From: Synechocystis sp. PCC 6714
GTDB taxonomy: Bacteria; Cyanobacteriota; Cyanobacteriia; Cyanobacteriales; Microcystaceae
Direction: 5' to 3'
DNA: 64,000 nucleotides
Assembly (NCBI RefSeq): GCF_000478825.2
Contig: NZ_CP007542.1
Location: 1,984,001 to 2,048,000 of the forward strand
Of this stretch, positions 54,547 through 63,777 are shown in pieces. Each line of letters opens with the position of its first letter. Position 1 is the first letter of the stretch. Below the pieces are notes generated by a model. It was not told where the DNA came from. It did no database searches and was given only the letters and a program-made list of their open reading frames with translations. Made by a program: the position numbers and the translations under genes.

Positions 54547-55206
54547 CAGAGGTGGAAAACTGTTCAGATCGCCAACAATTTTGCGACAAAAAAGCTGACG
54601 ATGGAGGGGGGTTTTTCCCAACGTTTTTAATCCCTGGCGATGTTTAACGGTGCCATAACCCTTGTTTTGAGCCAAATCGTAGCCGGGAAAACGTGCCGCT
54701 AAGCGGGTAATTAGGTCATCCCGCCAAACCTTAGCAAGGATGCTGGCGGCACCAATGAGCACCGAATGGTTATCCCCTGCGGTGATGGCCATTTGTGGGA
54801 AGGCGTACCTAGGTAAAATATCCCGTCCATCCACCAACAGGTAATCCGGGGCAAGGGGTAGTTTTGCCACTGCCCTTTCCATAGCTAATAAACTGGCTTG
54901 GCGGATATTAATGCGCTCAATGGTGGGTACATCGGCAAAGCTAATGGCATAACGGTGCAAATATTCAGGCAATTCCCGGGCCAAATCCCAACGACGGTTG
55001 GAGGAAAGTTTTTTACTATCTCTTACCCCCAAAGCCCGTAGTTGTTCTATGGTGCCAATGGGAGCTAGCACCGCCGCCGCCACCACCGGGCCAAATAGGG
55101 CACCCCGCCCCACTTCATCCACCCCCGCCACCAGGCGATCGCCGGATAGTTCCCAGTTCTCCTGCCACCACTGGCGATCGTCATAGCAAGTCGAATGGAA
55201 AATCAA
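54532..55206 (-). CDS. rnhB: Ribonuclease HII
   Basis: A 224-aa enzyme cutting the RNA strand of RNA-DNA hybrids and removing misincorporated ribonucleotides. VAGVDEVGRGALFGPVVAAAV holds the catalytic Asp-Glu pair, LLVDGRDILP a third acidic residue and HSVLIGAASILAKVWRDD further active-site residues. The start appears to be TTG at 55206 (MIFHSTCYDD). It lies 8 bp after rne on the same strand, forming the conserved rne-rnhB operon; its 3' end overlaps the convergent hydrolase gene. Confidence 0.93.
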   Translation of the reverse strand: MIFHSTCYDDRQWWQENWELSGDRLVAGVDEVGRGALFGPVVAAAVLAPIGTIEQLRALGVRDSKKLSSNRRWDLARELPEYLHRYAISFADVPTIERINIRQASLLAMERAVAKLPLAPDYLLVDGRDILPRYAFPQMAITAGDNHSVLIGAASILAKVWRDDLITRLAARFPGYDLAQNKGYGTVKHRQGLKTLGKTPLHRQLFCRKIVGDLNSFPPLLKGG

Positions 55207-55214
55207 GTTAATAT

Positions 55215-57233
55215 CTACTCCGCCGAGGAACGCCGCCGTCTTCGGCCAGGACGTTTTTTTGTTTCCACAGGTACAGACACTTCCGCCTTCGGAGAAGATT
55301 GCGTATCATCAATCGAGATGGGCAGATCACCTTTTTCTTGATCCATAGTTTCGTTAGTTTCTTTGCCTTGTTCCTCGACGCTTGCTGTTTCAACTTCCGT
55401 TAAAACGGTTTTCACCTCATCTGGGGAGCCGTTGCCATTATCCAGTAAGTGTGTCGAGGCACCAACCTGACCGCCATTACCATTGACCTCTGCCCCGGAA
55501 GAAGTTCCAGCAGTGATCACCGACACCACAAAAGACCGGGGGTCCTGATCGGCGTACTCGGTTTTAATTAAGGGAGAAATTCCCATGCGGGCATAGATAT
55601 CCTGCTCCAAGGGTGTCATGGCGATATCCAACGGAACCAGCGGTTTTTCCACCCGACGGGCTGGCCGCTCACGGCGTTGGGGGGCTATGGTGGCGGGCTT
55701 CTCCTTAGTGGCTGTGGGGGAAGCCCCTTTACTGCGGGAAGTGCCCAAAGATTTAGTTGTTTCCTTCTCGGGAAAATCTGAACCTCGACGACGGCGACGA
55801 CGACGGTTAACATCCCGATCGCCCTGCTCTTGATAGTTAGGATGGAAAAGTAAATCCAGGGGACTGGATATTTTCGCCTCTTCTTTCTTCGGAGCTTCAC
55901 TGACCTTGGGACTGGGGGGGGAAAGAATCGGTTTTTCCACTAACCTGGGGGGAATACTACTGCTAACGGCAGTGGGGGCTAGGGAAACAAAACCCTTTTC
56001 CCCGGGCAGTTCTACCAAATGCCCCAGGCCTCCACATTCGGGACAGGTTTGCCCAAATAATTCATACAAATTCTGTCCCTGGCGCTTACGGGTCAACTCC
56101 ACCAGCCCCAACTCTGTCAGTTGGGCAATTTGAGGCCGAGCCTTGTCCGACTCTAGACAACGATTGAAATGTTCCAAAAGTTGCAGTTGATCCTTATGGG
56201 AATCCATGTCAATGAAATCAACAATGACTACCCCACCAATATTTCTCAGTTTTAACTGGCGAGCAATTTCCGTCGCCGCTTCATAGTTAGTCCACAGTAC
56301 CGTTTCCCGGGAATTGGCCGAATGGGTAAAGGAACCGGAGTTAACGTCGATCACTGTCAAGGCCTCCGTGGGCTCAATGATCACATAGCCTCCCGAAGGT
56401 AAGTCAACCCTCGGTTTGAGGGCTTCCCGAATGGTGGCATTGACCCGGAAATACTCCAGAATGCTGAGGGCTTCCCGGTGACAATCAATTAGCACCCCCT
56501 CTGGCAAACGACCTTGGTCCCAATTCATTAACTGTTGTTTGACCCGTTTCATCCCCGCCGGAGTGTCCACTACAATGCGATTCACTTCGCTGGAATACAT
56601 ATCCCGCAACACCCGTTTGATGAAATCGTCATCCCGGTCCAATAACATGGGAGCACTACGGGTCATTGCCTGCTGTTGCACCAATTCCCACTGCCTTTGC
56701 AGATTTTCCAAATCCTCGATGATGGCGTCTTCCGGCACATCCTCTGCTTCCGTACGTACCAGTAATCCCATGCCTGGGGGCTTAATCAACACCGCCAAAG
56801 CCCGTAACCGACTGCGCTCCTCTTCTCGATTTATCCGCCGGGAAAGGTTAACCCCTCGGCCATGGGGCATTAGGACAATGTAACGCCCCGGCATGCTGAT
56901 GTTGCCAGTCAAGCGTGGGCCTTTGTTGCCCGTGGGCTCCTTCATTACCTGCACCAAAACCCTCTGTTGGGGGGCAAGTAGTTCAGTGATGGACGCAGAG
57001 GTGCGCCTTAGTCTGATGGGGCCTAGGTCGCTAACGTGGATAAAGCCATTTTTTTCCGTATCCCCAATGTTGATAAAAGCGGCGTCAATGCTGGGCAGAA
57101 TATTGTCAACTAAGCCTAAATAAATATCTCCCACCTGTTGGCTGCCCGTAGACACCACCAATTCTTGAATTTGATCCTTCCAAAAAACAGCAGCAACCTG
57201 ATGTTTCTCAGCAATGACAATTTGTTTTGGCAT
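55215..57233 (-). CDS. rne: Ribonuclease E/G
   Basis: A 672-aa cyanobacterial RNase E from the ATG at 57233 (MPKQIVIAEKHQVAAVFWKD). The catalytic half has the S1 domain (GDIYLGLVDNILPSIDAAFI), DNase-like acidic residues in IVIDFIDMDSHKDQ and VIDVNSGSF, and the zinc-link TCPECGGLGHLV. The C-terminal half is disordered, with basic RRRRRRRGSDF and a terminal GRRRRRSSAE motif that in cyanobacteria binds PNPase. I reject the 14-residue upstream extension. GAGGG lies 11 nt before the ATG. It is the first gene of the rne-rnhB unit, with a 650-bp upstream space. Confidence 0.95.
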   Translation of the reverse strand: MPKQIVIAEKHQVAAVFWKDQIQELVVSTGSQQVGDIYLGLVDNILPSIDAAFINIGDTEKNGFIHVSDLGPIRLRRTSASITELLAPQQRVLVQVMKEPTGNKGPRLTGNISMPGRYIVLMPHGRGVNLSRRINREEERSRLRALAVLIKPPGMGLLVRTEAEDVPEDAIIEDLENLQRQWELVQQQAMTRSAPMLLDRDDDFIKRVLRDMYSSEVNRIVVDTPAGMKRVKQQLMNWDQGRLPEGVLIDCHREALSILEYFRVNATIREALKPRVDLPSGGYVIIEPTEALTVIDVNSGSFTHSANSRETVLWTNYEAATEIARQLKLRNIGGVVIVDFIDMDSHKDQLQLLEHFNRCLESDKARPQIAQLTELGLVELTRKRQGQNLYELFGQTCPECGGLGHLVELPGEKGFVSLAPTAVSSSIPPRLVEKPILSPPSPKVSEAPKKEEAKISSPLDLLFHPNYQEQGDRDVNRRRRRRRGSDFPEKETTKSLGTSRSKGASPTATKEKPATIAPQRRERPARRVEKPLVPLDIAMTPLEQDIYARMGISPLIKTEYADQDPRSFVVSVITAGTSSGAEVNGNGGQVGASTHLLDNGNGSPDEVKTVLTEVETASVEEQGKETNETMDQEKGDLPISIDDTQSSPKAEVSVPVETKKRPGRRRRRSSAE

Positions 57234-57885
57234 AAATATATCCCTCAAAAGGCCATCCCAAAACCAGCCCAGCATTGGGGACAGGGGGAAAATAGCCTAT
57301 GGAAAAATGTTGTAATGTTGGACATTGGGTGAACTGAATATTTTCCTCTCTAGGGTCAACCTAACCCTTGGCCCAGTGGGCTATTCCCATCATCTCCTTT
57401 GCCATGCTGTGACTGGCGTTTTGGCCACCATTGCTTCCCGACAAGGTTTAAACAAACAGGGACTTTTTGAGTGGCATAAATACGGTCAACTTGCTGGAAA
57501 AATCCGTAGATATTCCCAGGGACATCCCCAGGGGACAACCGCCCATCGCACGGACGGGGGAAATAGATAGGCAAGGGTATTGGAGGCAGTTTAAGACGGA
57601 AAAAACTATCTGTTTTTCTACACCGCAAGAACGACAACCGGTAACGATTAGAAAAGAAGAATCGGGGGTTGCTTACGGCGATTCACTACAGGGGCATAAC
57701 TTGTGCTGGTTATCCCTGGATCAAGGCCAACAATTCTGTTAGGCACTGACCCTGAGGGGTTGAAATCCCTCTCAAATAACCCAGGCACCGTCAGAAGAAA
57801 TAAGCCTAATGCCCGGGAAATTTAAACTGAATATAACCTGAAATGGTAGCCTTTAGCAAGAAAACACCACGCTCCAGGGATTGGG
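57234..57885 (-). promoter_or_regulatory. Long leader region of rne, no gene supported
   Basis: 652 bp between rne and the stomatin-like gene. RNase E genes often have long autoregulatory 5' leaders, which would fit. A hairpin GAGGG-GTTGAAAT-CCCTC lies at 57754-57771 within a flanking inverted context. Short plus-strand frames at 57325-57570 and 57467-57742 have no family match and I do not call them. No tRNA seen. Confidence 0.4.
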
Positions 57886-58851
57886 CTAAACTGCCCGATG
57901 GCGATCGACTTTATCCAATGCCGCCGCTAACCCTTCGTCCAGAGCACCGTCCCCCACAATGGAGCGCACCCCCTCTAGGGTGGAAAGAATGTTACGGGGG
58001 TCGAGGAACATTACCTTACTGCTGTTGCTACTGCCAATGGCAATCCCCATGTTGAGGTACTGCTGGGCTAAGAGAAACTGGAGGGCTTCCCTAGCGTGGC
58101 TATCGGACTTCAATTTTTCGGTCAGAATGGCTAGGGCTTCTGCGGTGGCTTGGGCCTCCAACACCTTTTTCTGCTGTTCGGCTTCGGCATTGAGAATGGC
58201 GGCTTTTTTCAATGCTTCGGCTTCCAGTACCCTGGCTTGGGCATCCCCCTGGGCGGAGTTGATGGCGGAATCCCGCTGACCTTCGGAGGTGAGAATGGCG
58301 GCCCGTTTTTTCCTTTCCGCCGACATCTGTAATTCCATGGAGTCCAGCACTGCTTTAGAAGGCATAATATCCCGCAGTTCCACCCTCGTGACTTTAACGC
58401 CCCAGGGGTCGGTGGAAATGTCTAGTTCTCGCAACAATAATTCGTTGATTTCTGTACGGGCGGTGAAGGTTTGATCCAATTCCAGTTTGCCAATTTCCGA
58501 GCGGATCTGAGTCAGCACCAGATTGACCATAGCGGATTGGAGATTTTCCACTTTGTAATATGCTTTCTCCATGTCAACGATGCGCCAATAGACCACTGCA
58601 TCGGCGGTGATGGCCACGTTGTCTTTAGTAATGCAGGATTGAGGGGGAATATCGATGACCTTTTCCCTGGTGGTTTGCCTATAGACCACCCGATCCAAGA
58701 TGGGGATGGTGAAATTTAAGCCGGGGGTAAGTTTTTTGTTATAGCTCCCTAGCCGTTCCACTAGGTATTCGTTTTTTTCGTTAACGATTTTGACGGAAGT
58801 ACCGATCGCCGACCCGAAGAAGACGAGAAAGAAGAGAAAAAAAGCTTCCAT
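57886..58851 (-). CDS. Stomatin/prohibitin-like membrane protein (SPFH)
   Basis: A 321-aa SPFH protein. The N-terminus ([17 protein letters not shown]) is the membrane anchor; [20 protein letters not shown] and [20 protein letters not shown] are the stomatin signature, then a long Ala/Glu-rich coiled coil ([20 protein letters not shown]) used in oligomerisation, and a C-terminal [14 protein letters not shown] segment. Such proteins form large ring assemblies on plasma or thylakoid membranes. It may be an Slr1128-like stomatin homologue. It stands alone, upstream of the rne leader on the same strand. Confidence 0.93.
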   Translation of the reverse strand: MEAFFLFFLVFFGSAIGTSVKIVNEKNEYLVERLGSYNKKLTPGLNFTIPILDRVVYRQTTREKVIDIPPQSCITKDNVAITADAVVYWRIVDMEKAYYKVENLQSAMVNLVLTQIRSEIGKLELDQTFTARTEINELLLRELDISTDPWGVKVTRVELRDIMPSKAVLDSMELQMSAERKKRAAILTSEGQRDSAINSAQGDAQARVLEAEALKKAAILNAEAEQQKKVLEAQATAEALAILTEKLKSDSHAREALQFLLAQQYLNMGIAIGSSNSSKVMFLDPRNILSTLEGVRSIVGDGALDEGLAAALDKVDRHRAV

Positions 58852-59047
58852 GGTTAAGCTCCGCTGTTATTGGGAAAAAGGACGAACTCTGGGTCAATGC
58901 CGGTGGGGCAAATGATTAAAGCAATTTATTAACTAAACTTTGCGCTTTGCCAACTGAACAAAATTCATTCAGGCATTCAGGTGTGGAAGATGGAAAAACT
59001 GACTGAGTGAAAGGCCCTGGGAAGGGAATAACCAGAGCTAACCAGAC

Positions 59048-59722
59048 CTAGAGTTGGATTTGGAACTGATCCAATGGAGGCTGGAAAGGTTCGTCCTGGT
59101 CGCCGGGTAAGGCCTGGCTGGGTAAATCCTGGATATGAATTTCCTGCCGTTGCTGTTCATTGAGGGTGATGGGTTGGAGAGTTCCCGCGACAGCATCCAA
59201 CTGATAGGCTTCAGAAACCAGGCTGCTGGGACAACATTCGGGGTCTCCCTGCTGGTGTTTCAACATGTTGAGGCGGATTTGTCCATCTTTAATCACTAGA
59301 CTTTGTACCCGGACCCGATCGCCGAGGAAATAGGTATCGGGGTTAGAGGGGGAACCATTGGGCCCCACGGCCACCACCGCCAGGTAGATCAATTCGTCGG
59401 GACTAACTACGCTCTGTCTGCGGAGAATTACCGCCGCATCCTGGTCGCCATCTTGGTCCACATCACCAATGGCAATGGGCTTGATCAAATTAAGGCTAAA
59501 AGTTCCTCCGGCAAACACACCATTGTTAAGGGAATATGTACTTTGGTCGGGAATGGTGTAGCTCAGGTTTTTTAGCACGTCCACTGTCAAAGGGGAGGCT
59601 CCATTCTGGGCGATCGGGGATGGCCCCACCGGAGGGACCGCCTTCACCACAGGCCCCAGAGCTATACCCCCTGCCATGGCAGCGAATAAACCCAAACCCA
59701 TAAAACCAATCTTATTAGCCAT
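59048..59722 (-). CDS. Secreted protein of unknown function
   Basis: A 224-aa protein from the ATG at 59722 (MANKIGFMGLGLFAAMAG), with AAGGA about 9 nt upstream. Residues 1-28 are a signal peptide. DVDQDGDQDAAVILRRQSVV is an EF-hand-like calcium or FG-GAP-type repeat; the rest is Pro/Ser-rich and beta-like, with a CC pair in GDPECCPSSLV. I reject the 160-residue upstream frame that overlaps the divergent gene. It is likely periplasmic or surface-exposed; the role is unknown. Confidence 0.8.
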   Translation of the reverse strand: MANKIGFMGLGLFAAMAGGIALGPVVKAVPPVGPSPIAQNGASPLTVDVLKNLSYTIPDQSTYSLNNGVFAGGTFSLNLIKPIAIGDVDQDGDQDAAVILRRQSVVSPDELIYLAVVAVGPNGSPSNPDTYFLGDRVRVQSLVIKDGQIRLNMLKHQQGDPECCPSSLVSEAYQLDAVAGTLQPITLNEQQRQEIHIQDLPSQALPGDQDEPFQPPLDQFQIQL

Positions 59723-59944
59723 TATCTCAATCCTTTTGGAACTTTTTCTGACCATTGTGCCCAGACAAAAGCACTTTCCCAGGGCCAAAGGACAGTTTAG
59801 CGAGGGTTTTTGTTGCCTTGACTCCATTGTAAAGCCATGGCGGCACTCCCCCCAGGGGTGAAAAACGTTCGTGACGAGCATTAGCCCCACTCCAGCCTTT
59901 GTTAGGGTATAGAATTGCCTAAGCTGTCCTGCCATCTGGTGTTT

Positions 59945-61660
59945 ATGGTTGCCGATTCCGTGCCCGATCAGTCCTCTTTTGTGGGGAAAACCATCCGTCC
60001 CGTTGCCGCTGTTTCTATCCATGGCATTGTCTTTGACGGGGACCGATTGCTGGCGGTGGATAGTAAAAACGGCTATCTGCTGGAGGTTGATCCCCGCACG
60101 AACAATACCAAACTGCTCAATGGTCAGTACTGGCAAGAGTTTATTGGTGCCACGGGTTTGGCGGTACCGCAGGGATTGACTACACAGGACGCCAATGGGC
60201 AATTATGGTTCACTGCTGGACAGTACGTTTACACTTGCAACCTGGCGGAGGAAGACCTCAAACCTGAAGTATTTGCTTGGTTTGAAGAGCCGGTCAACGG
60301 CGTTGCCATTTGGGAAAACACCGTTTACATCACCTGCCATAAACGGGGCTACATTTGGGTTTATGGACGGGATACCCGCAAGCTAGTGGCAACTTTTTAC
60401 AGTCCTGGTATTGGTGTGGAGAACATCACTGTGCGGGGGGAAGAACTCTGGGTTTGTGACAGCGCTGAGCAGAGTGTTTATTGCCTCGACCGGGCCACAG
60501 GAGAAGTCGAGTTCAGTCTGATTACTCCCTTTGAAAATCCCACAGGATTGGCTTTTTACCACGATCAACCCAGGGGCAAAGAAACCCTTTATGTGGCCTA
60601 TGTACAACAGGAACCATACATCCGGGACAACCCCAATGCCGATCCTAACCATGAGTTGATGTACCGAGAAACCACGTTTATCCACCCCCTATACTTCCAC
60701 AACGATCACCAAAAACGCTGTACTTTTTCCAACGGTTACCTGGTGGAAATGCGTTATGCGGAAGAATTAGCTCCTCTGGATCCGGTGGAGCTTAAACAGG
60801 TGGAATGGCGAATGGCCTTACCAGCGGAAACCCTCCGGCAAAAAATTCGCACCATTGAACCAGTGGGTCTACCCTTTAGCCGCATTGATGATGTGAACGG
60901 ACAAAAGGTGGCCGTGTTCGAATTTGACCAGCTCGATTTGGAAAGTAGGGCCGTGTTTGGTTGGCGGGTGGAAATGGAGGTGTGGGGGATCAAGTACCGC
61001 CTTAAGCCCAGTGATTGCGAGCATCTACCCGCTTTACCAGAAGGCTTTGCCGATCAGTATTTGGTGGATAACGATAACCTCAGCATGGAAACCGATATCA
61101 TTATCCGGGCCGCCGCTGAGGCGATCGGTCGAGAGACCAATGTCCTCCGTAAGATGTTTAATATCCGCAATTATGTCTATGATCGCCTTTCCTATGGCAT
61201 TAAGCCCCACATTGACACCCCTGACTTGGCTCTACGCCGGGGGGTGGGTTCCTGCGGTGAATATGTGGGAGTTCTACTCGCCCTAGCCCGTTTAAACGGC
61301 ATTGCCTGTCGCACCGCCGGTCGCTACAAATGCCCGCCCCATCCTCTCAAGCGTAATTTACCCATGGAGCCGGACTTCAACCATGTTTGGTTTGAGTTTT
61401 ATCTCCCCGGCATTGGTTGGCTGCCTATGGAATCGAACCCGGACGACACCAACGACGGTGGCCCTTACCCCACCCGTTTCTTTATGGGTCTAGCTTGGTA
61501 CCATGCTGAAACCGCTAAAGATGTGCCGTTTGAGCAGTTATTCAGCCAAGGTATTCCTGTTAATAAACAGGTGGTTTCCATCGGTGAGTTGGCCATTAAC
61601 CATGTGCAATTTACTATTCTGGAGGAACTAGACCCAGCTGCACATCTTGCTGATGGCTAA
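59945..61660 (+). CDS. Beta-propeller / transglutaminase-like protein
   Basis: A 571-aa protein from the ATG at 59945 (MVADSVPDQSS); a TTG 10 codons upstream is a weaker choice. The N-terminal 280 residues form an NHL/6-bladed-propeller-like domain (ITVRGEELWVCDSAEQSVYC). The C-terminal part is a transglutaminase-like domain with Cys in GVGSCGEYVGVLLALARL (about residue 435), His in FNHVWFEFYLPG (about 478) and Asp in ESNPDDTND. No signal peptide. The substrate and partner are unknown. It diverges from the secreted protein gene. Confidence 0.88.
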   Translation: MVADSVPDQSSFVGKTIRPVAAVSIHGIVFDGDRLLAVDSKNGYLLEVDPRTNNTKLLNGQYWQEFIGATGLAVPQGLTTQDANGQLWFTAGQYVYTCNLAEEDLKPEVFAWFEEPVNGVAIWENTVYITCHKRGYIWVYGRDTRKLVATFYSPGIGVENITVRGEELWVCDSAEQSVYCLDRATGEVEFSLITPFENPTGLAFYHDQPRGKETLYVAYVQQEPYIRDNPNADPNHELMYRETTFIHPLYFHNDHQKRCTFSNGYLVEMRYAEELAPLDPVELKQVEWRMALPAETLRQKIRTIEPVGLPFSRIDDVNGQKVAVFEFDQLDLESRAVFGWRVEMEVWGIKYRLKPSDCEHLPALPEGFADQYLVDNDNLSMETDIIIRAAAEAIGRETNVLRKMFNIRNYVYDRLSYGIKPHIDTPDLALRRGVGSCGEYVGVLLALARLNGIACRTAGRYKCPPHPLKRNLPMEPDFNHVWFEFYLPGIGWLPMESNPDDTNDGGPYPTRFFMGLAWYHAETAKDVPFEQLFSQGIPVNKQVVSIGELAINHVQFTILEELDPAAHLADG

Positions 61661-61791
61661 GTCTTCCCCTTCTTTGTTCGTACAGACCCCTGAAAAAACA
61701 ACGACCAGGCTGACAATTTTCCCTGATAGCCCGATCGCCGTTGCTATTTTCCCAAAGGACAAATGCTAGTCTGAGCAGACCCCACCTAGCC

Positions 61792-62052
61792 TTAGAGCAC
61801 TCCCATATTGGCTAAGCCCAGAATGACCCCAGCGCCCAGGATGTGACCAAAGCTGGCCGTGCCCAGCACAGCCCCCAAACCAAAGCCCCCAAAGAAGTTG
61901 GCAGAAGGCATAGGAGTGCCAACATTTTGTTGTTTGATGGTCAATTTGCCAAAGGTGATCGCCAAAATATTACAGGCAATCATCACTCCGGCAATTTTAG
62001 GACTCCAGGACAAGGTGGTGGGAACGGCGGCGGCCAGTAAAAAGCTATGCAT
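61792..62052 (-). CDS. psaK: Photosystem I subunit X PsaK
   Basis: An 86-aa thylakoid protein with two membrane segments (IAGVMIACNILAITFG and FFGGFGLGAVLGTASFG) joined by the loop KLTIKQQNVGTPMPSA, the PsaK pattern. It binds peripheral chlorophyll and carotenoid and helps state transitions. No signal other than the short N-terminal head (MHSFLLAAAVPTT). Alone in its unit, 134 bp from the end of cobK; a GC-rich inverted repeat ACCCC / GGGGT lies in that gap. Confidence 0.96.
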   Translation of the reverse strand: MHSFLLAAAVPTTLSWSPKIAGVMIACNILAITFGKLTIKQQNVGTPMPSANFFGGFGLGAVLGTASFGHILGAGVILGLANMGVL

Positions 62053-62186
62053 TGAGATTCTCCAGAATTAAAGATGGTTTTTAAAGCCATAACCCCACAC
62101 TAATGGGGGTCTTTAAAAGTTTCATCTTACGGGGCGACTTTGCCCCTGGGAAACCAGCTTTGCAATACTTAACAAATTTCCTAGTG

Positions 62187-62978
62187 TCAGTTTAGAAGAT
62201 GGGTTTGGCAAAATTCTGTGATCTTGTTTAAATCATCGGTTGTTTGCCCTTGAATCTTTGGAGGACGGGCAATTCTAATCAGGGTTACCCCCAATGCTTC
62301 AGCCACTTTTTGCTTAACCAATTCTCCCCCCTGGGCACCGGAAGCTTTCGTCACCACTGATTGAATTTGCCATTGTTGCCACAGGGCTTTTTCCAATGGT
62401 TCAGCTACGGGGGGACGCATAGCAATAATTCGGTCGGAAGTAAACCCAGCGGCGATCGCCTGGGCTAGGGCCTGGGGATAGGGCAAAATACGGGCAAATA
62501 GAATCGCTTGCCTCTGCAGTGGGCCGAAATGGCTTAACCATCGGGCTCCAACGGTCAACAGCACCCGTTTTCCCATCAAGTAAGGCTGATATTGTCCTGC
62601 GGTTAAACTCTGAATGTCGGGCACTTCTAGGGTATTTTTTCCCAAAGCTAGGGACATCCGCTCAAATCGGAGATAGGGAATTTTTTGCTTTCTGGCGATC
62701 GCCGTAACCGTGGCGGTAATTTGGGATGCAAAGGGATGGGAAGCATCGACAATGACTGCAATGCCATGGCATTGCAAAAAAGCTGGAATCTGTTCTGGGC
62801 TTAGTGCCCCTACTTTCACAGTCAAGCAGGGATGAACAGGATATAGAGGCGCAGCTTCCGGGGTGGTTACCGTCACCAGACAGTTTATTCCCTGGGCAAT
62901 TAACCCTTCGGCAACGACACGACTATCCGCAGTGCCGCCGATTAACCAAACAGTTGGCAGGGTAATCACTATGGTCAA
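62187..62978 (-). CDS. cobK: Precorrin-6A reductase
   Basis: A 263-aa NADPH enzyme of cobalamin synthesis (CobK/CbiJ). The Rossmann start VWLIGGTADSRVVAEGL, then IVDASHPFASQITATV and LRFERMSL, are family blocks; KRVLLTVGARWLSHF and SVVTKASGAQGGELVKQKVA are the C-terminal ones. Full length. It begins 17 bp after lptB on the same strand, so it is transcribed with the LPS-transport genes. cobH, another step of the same pathway, lies 22 kb away. Confidence 0.93.
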   Translation of the reverse strand: MTIVITLPTVWLIGGTADSRVVAEGLIAQGINCLVTVTTPEAAPLYPVHPCLTVKVGALSPEQIPAFLQCHGIAVIVDASHPFASQITATVTAIARKQKIPYLRFERMSLALGKNTLEVPDIQSLTAGQYQPYLMGKRVLLTVGARWLSHFGPLQRQAILFARILPYPQALAQAIAAGFTSDRIIAMRPPVAEPLEKALWQQWQIQSVVTKASGAQGGELVKQKVAEALGVTLIRIARPPKIQGQTTDDLNKITEFCQTHLLN

Positions 62979-62995
62979 ATTATTCGATGGATTAT

Positions 62996-63754
62996 CTACA
63001 ACTGGAATTTTTCACCCAAGTAATACTGACGCACCAAGGGATTTTCCGATAGCTCCCCTGCACTGCCGGAAGCCAAAATTTGCCCATCCCGCATAATGTA
63101 ACCCCGGTTAGTAATAGCTAGGGTTTCCCGCACATTATGGTCGGTGATTAAAATGCCCATATTTCGTTCCCGCAACTGGGCAATGATAGTCTGAATTTCT
63201 GCCACCGCAATGGGGTCAACCCCCGCAAAGGGTTCATCTAAGAGCAAAAATTTTGGTCCTTCCACCCCGATCGCCAGAGCCCGGGCCAACTCAGTGCGTC
63301 GCCGTTCTCCCCCGGAAATTTGTGAGCCCTGGGTGTTGGCAACTTTTTCCAGGCGAAACTCCGCCAATAGTTGCTCAAGCCGATGCTTCCGTAGGGGCAA
63401 AGAAACTCCCGTTTGTTCTAAAGCGAGGAGGATATTATCCCGCACACTCAACTGGCGAAATACGCTGGCCTGTTGAGTTAGGTAGCCTAAACCGAGGTGA
63501 GCCCGTTGGTTCAGGGGCAAATTAGTTATGTCCCGCTGGTGGAGCCACACCCGCCCTGTATTCGGCTTTACCAATCCCGTGGCAATGTAAAAAGTGGTGG
63601 TTTTTCCCGCTCCGTTAGGGCCAAGTAAGCCAACAATTTCCCCCGGGGCGACTTGGGCATTGACCCGATTGACCACACAACGTTTACCGTAAAGTTTATG
63701 GATGTTTTCTAAAACTAGGGTCACGATCGCCGTTCTCGCTAAAGAGCCTTTCAC
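62996..63754 (-). CDS. lptB: LPS export ABC transporter ATPase LptB
   Basis: A 252-aa cytoplasmic ATPase that powers lipopolysaccharide transport with LptFG. Walker A GLLGPNGAGKTTT, signature SQISGGERRRTEL, Walker B FLLLDEPFAGVDPIAV and the H-loop LITDHNVRE are all intact. The listed start is GTG at 63754; a GTG at 63724 (TLVLENIHKLYGKR) is an equally plausible start, since the domain begins there. It follows lptA by 23 bp, as in other cyanobacteria. Confidence 0.95.
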   Translation of the reverse strand: MKGSLARTAIVTLVLENIHKLYGKRCVVNRVNAQVAPGEIVGLLGPNGAGKTTTFYIATGLVKPNTGRVWLHQRDITNLPLNQRAHLGLGYLTQQASVFRQLSVRDNILLALEQTGVSLPLRKHRLEQLLAEFRLEKVANTQGSQISGGERRRTELARALAIGVEGPKFLLLDEPFAGVDPIAVAEIQTIIAQLRERNMGILITDHNVRETLAITNRGYIMRDGQILASGSAGELSENPLVRQYYLGEKFQL

Positions 63755-63777
63755 CTAATGCCGTTAGTATCCCACAG

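Noticed and set aside
57325-57742. Two overlapping plus-strand frames of 81 and 91 aa
   Set aside because: No family match, no clear ribosome-binding site, and they overlap each other in the antisense of the rne leader.
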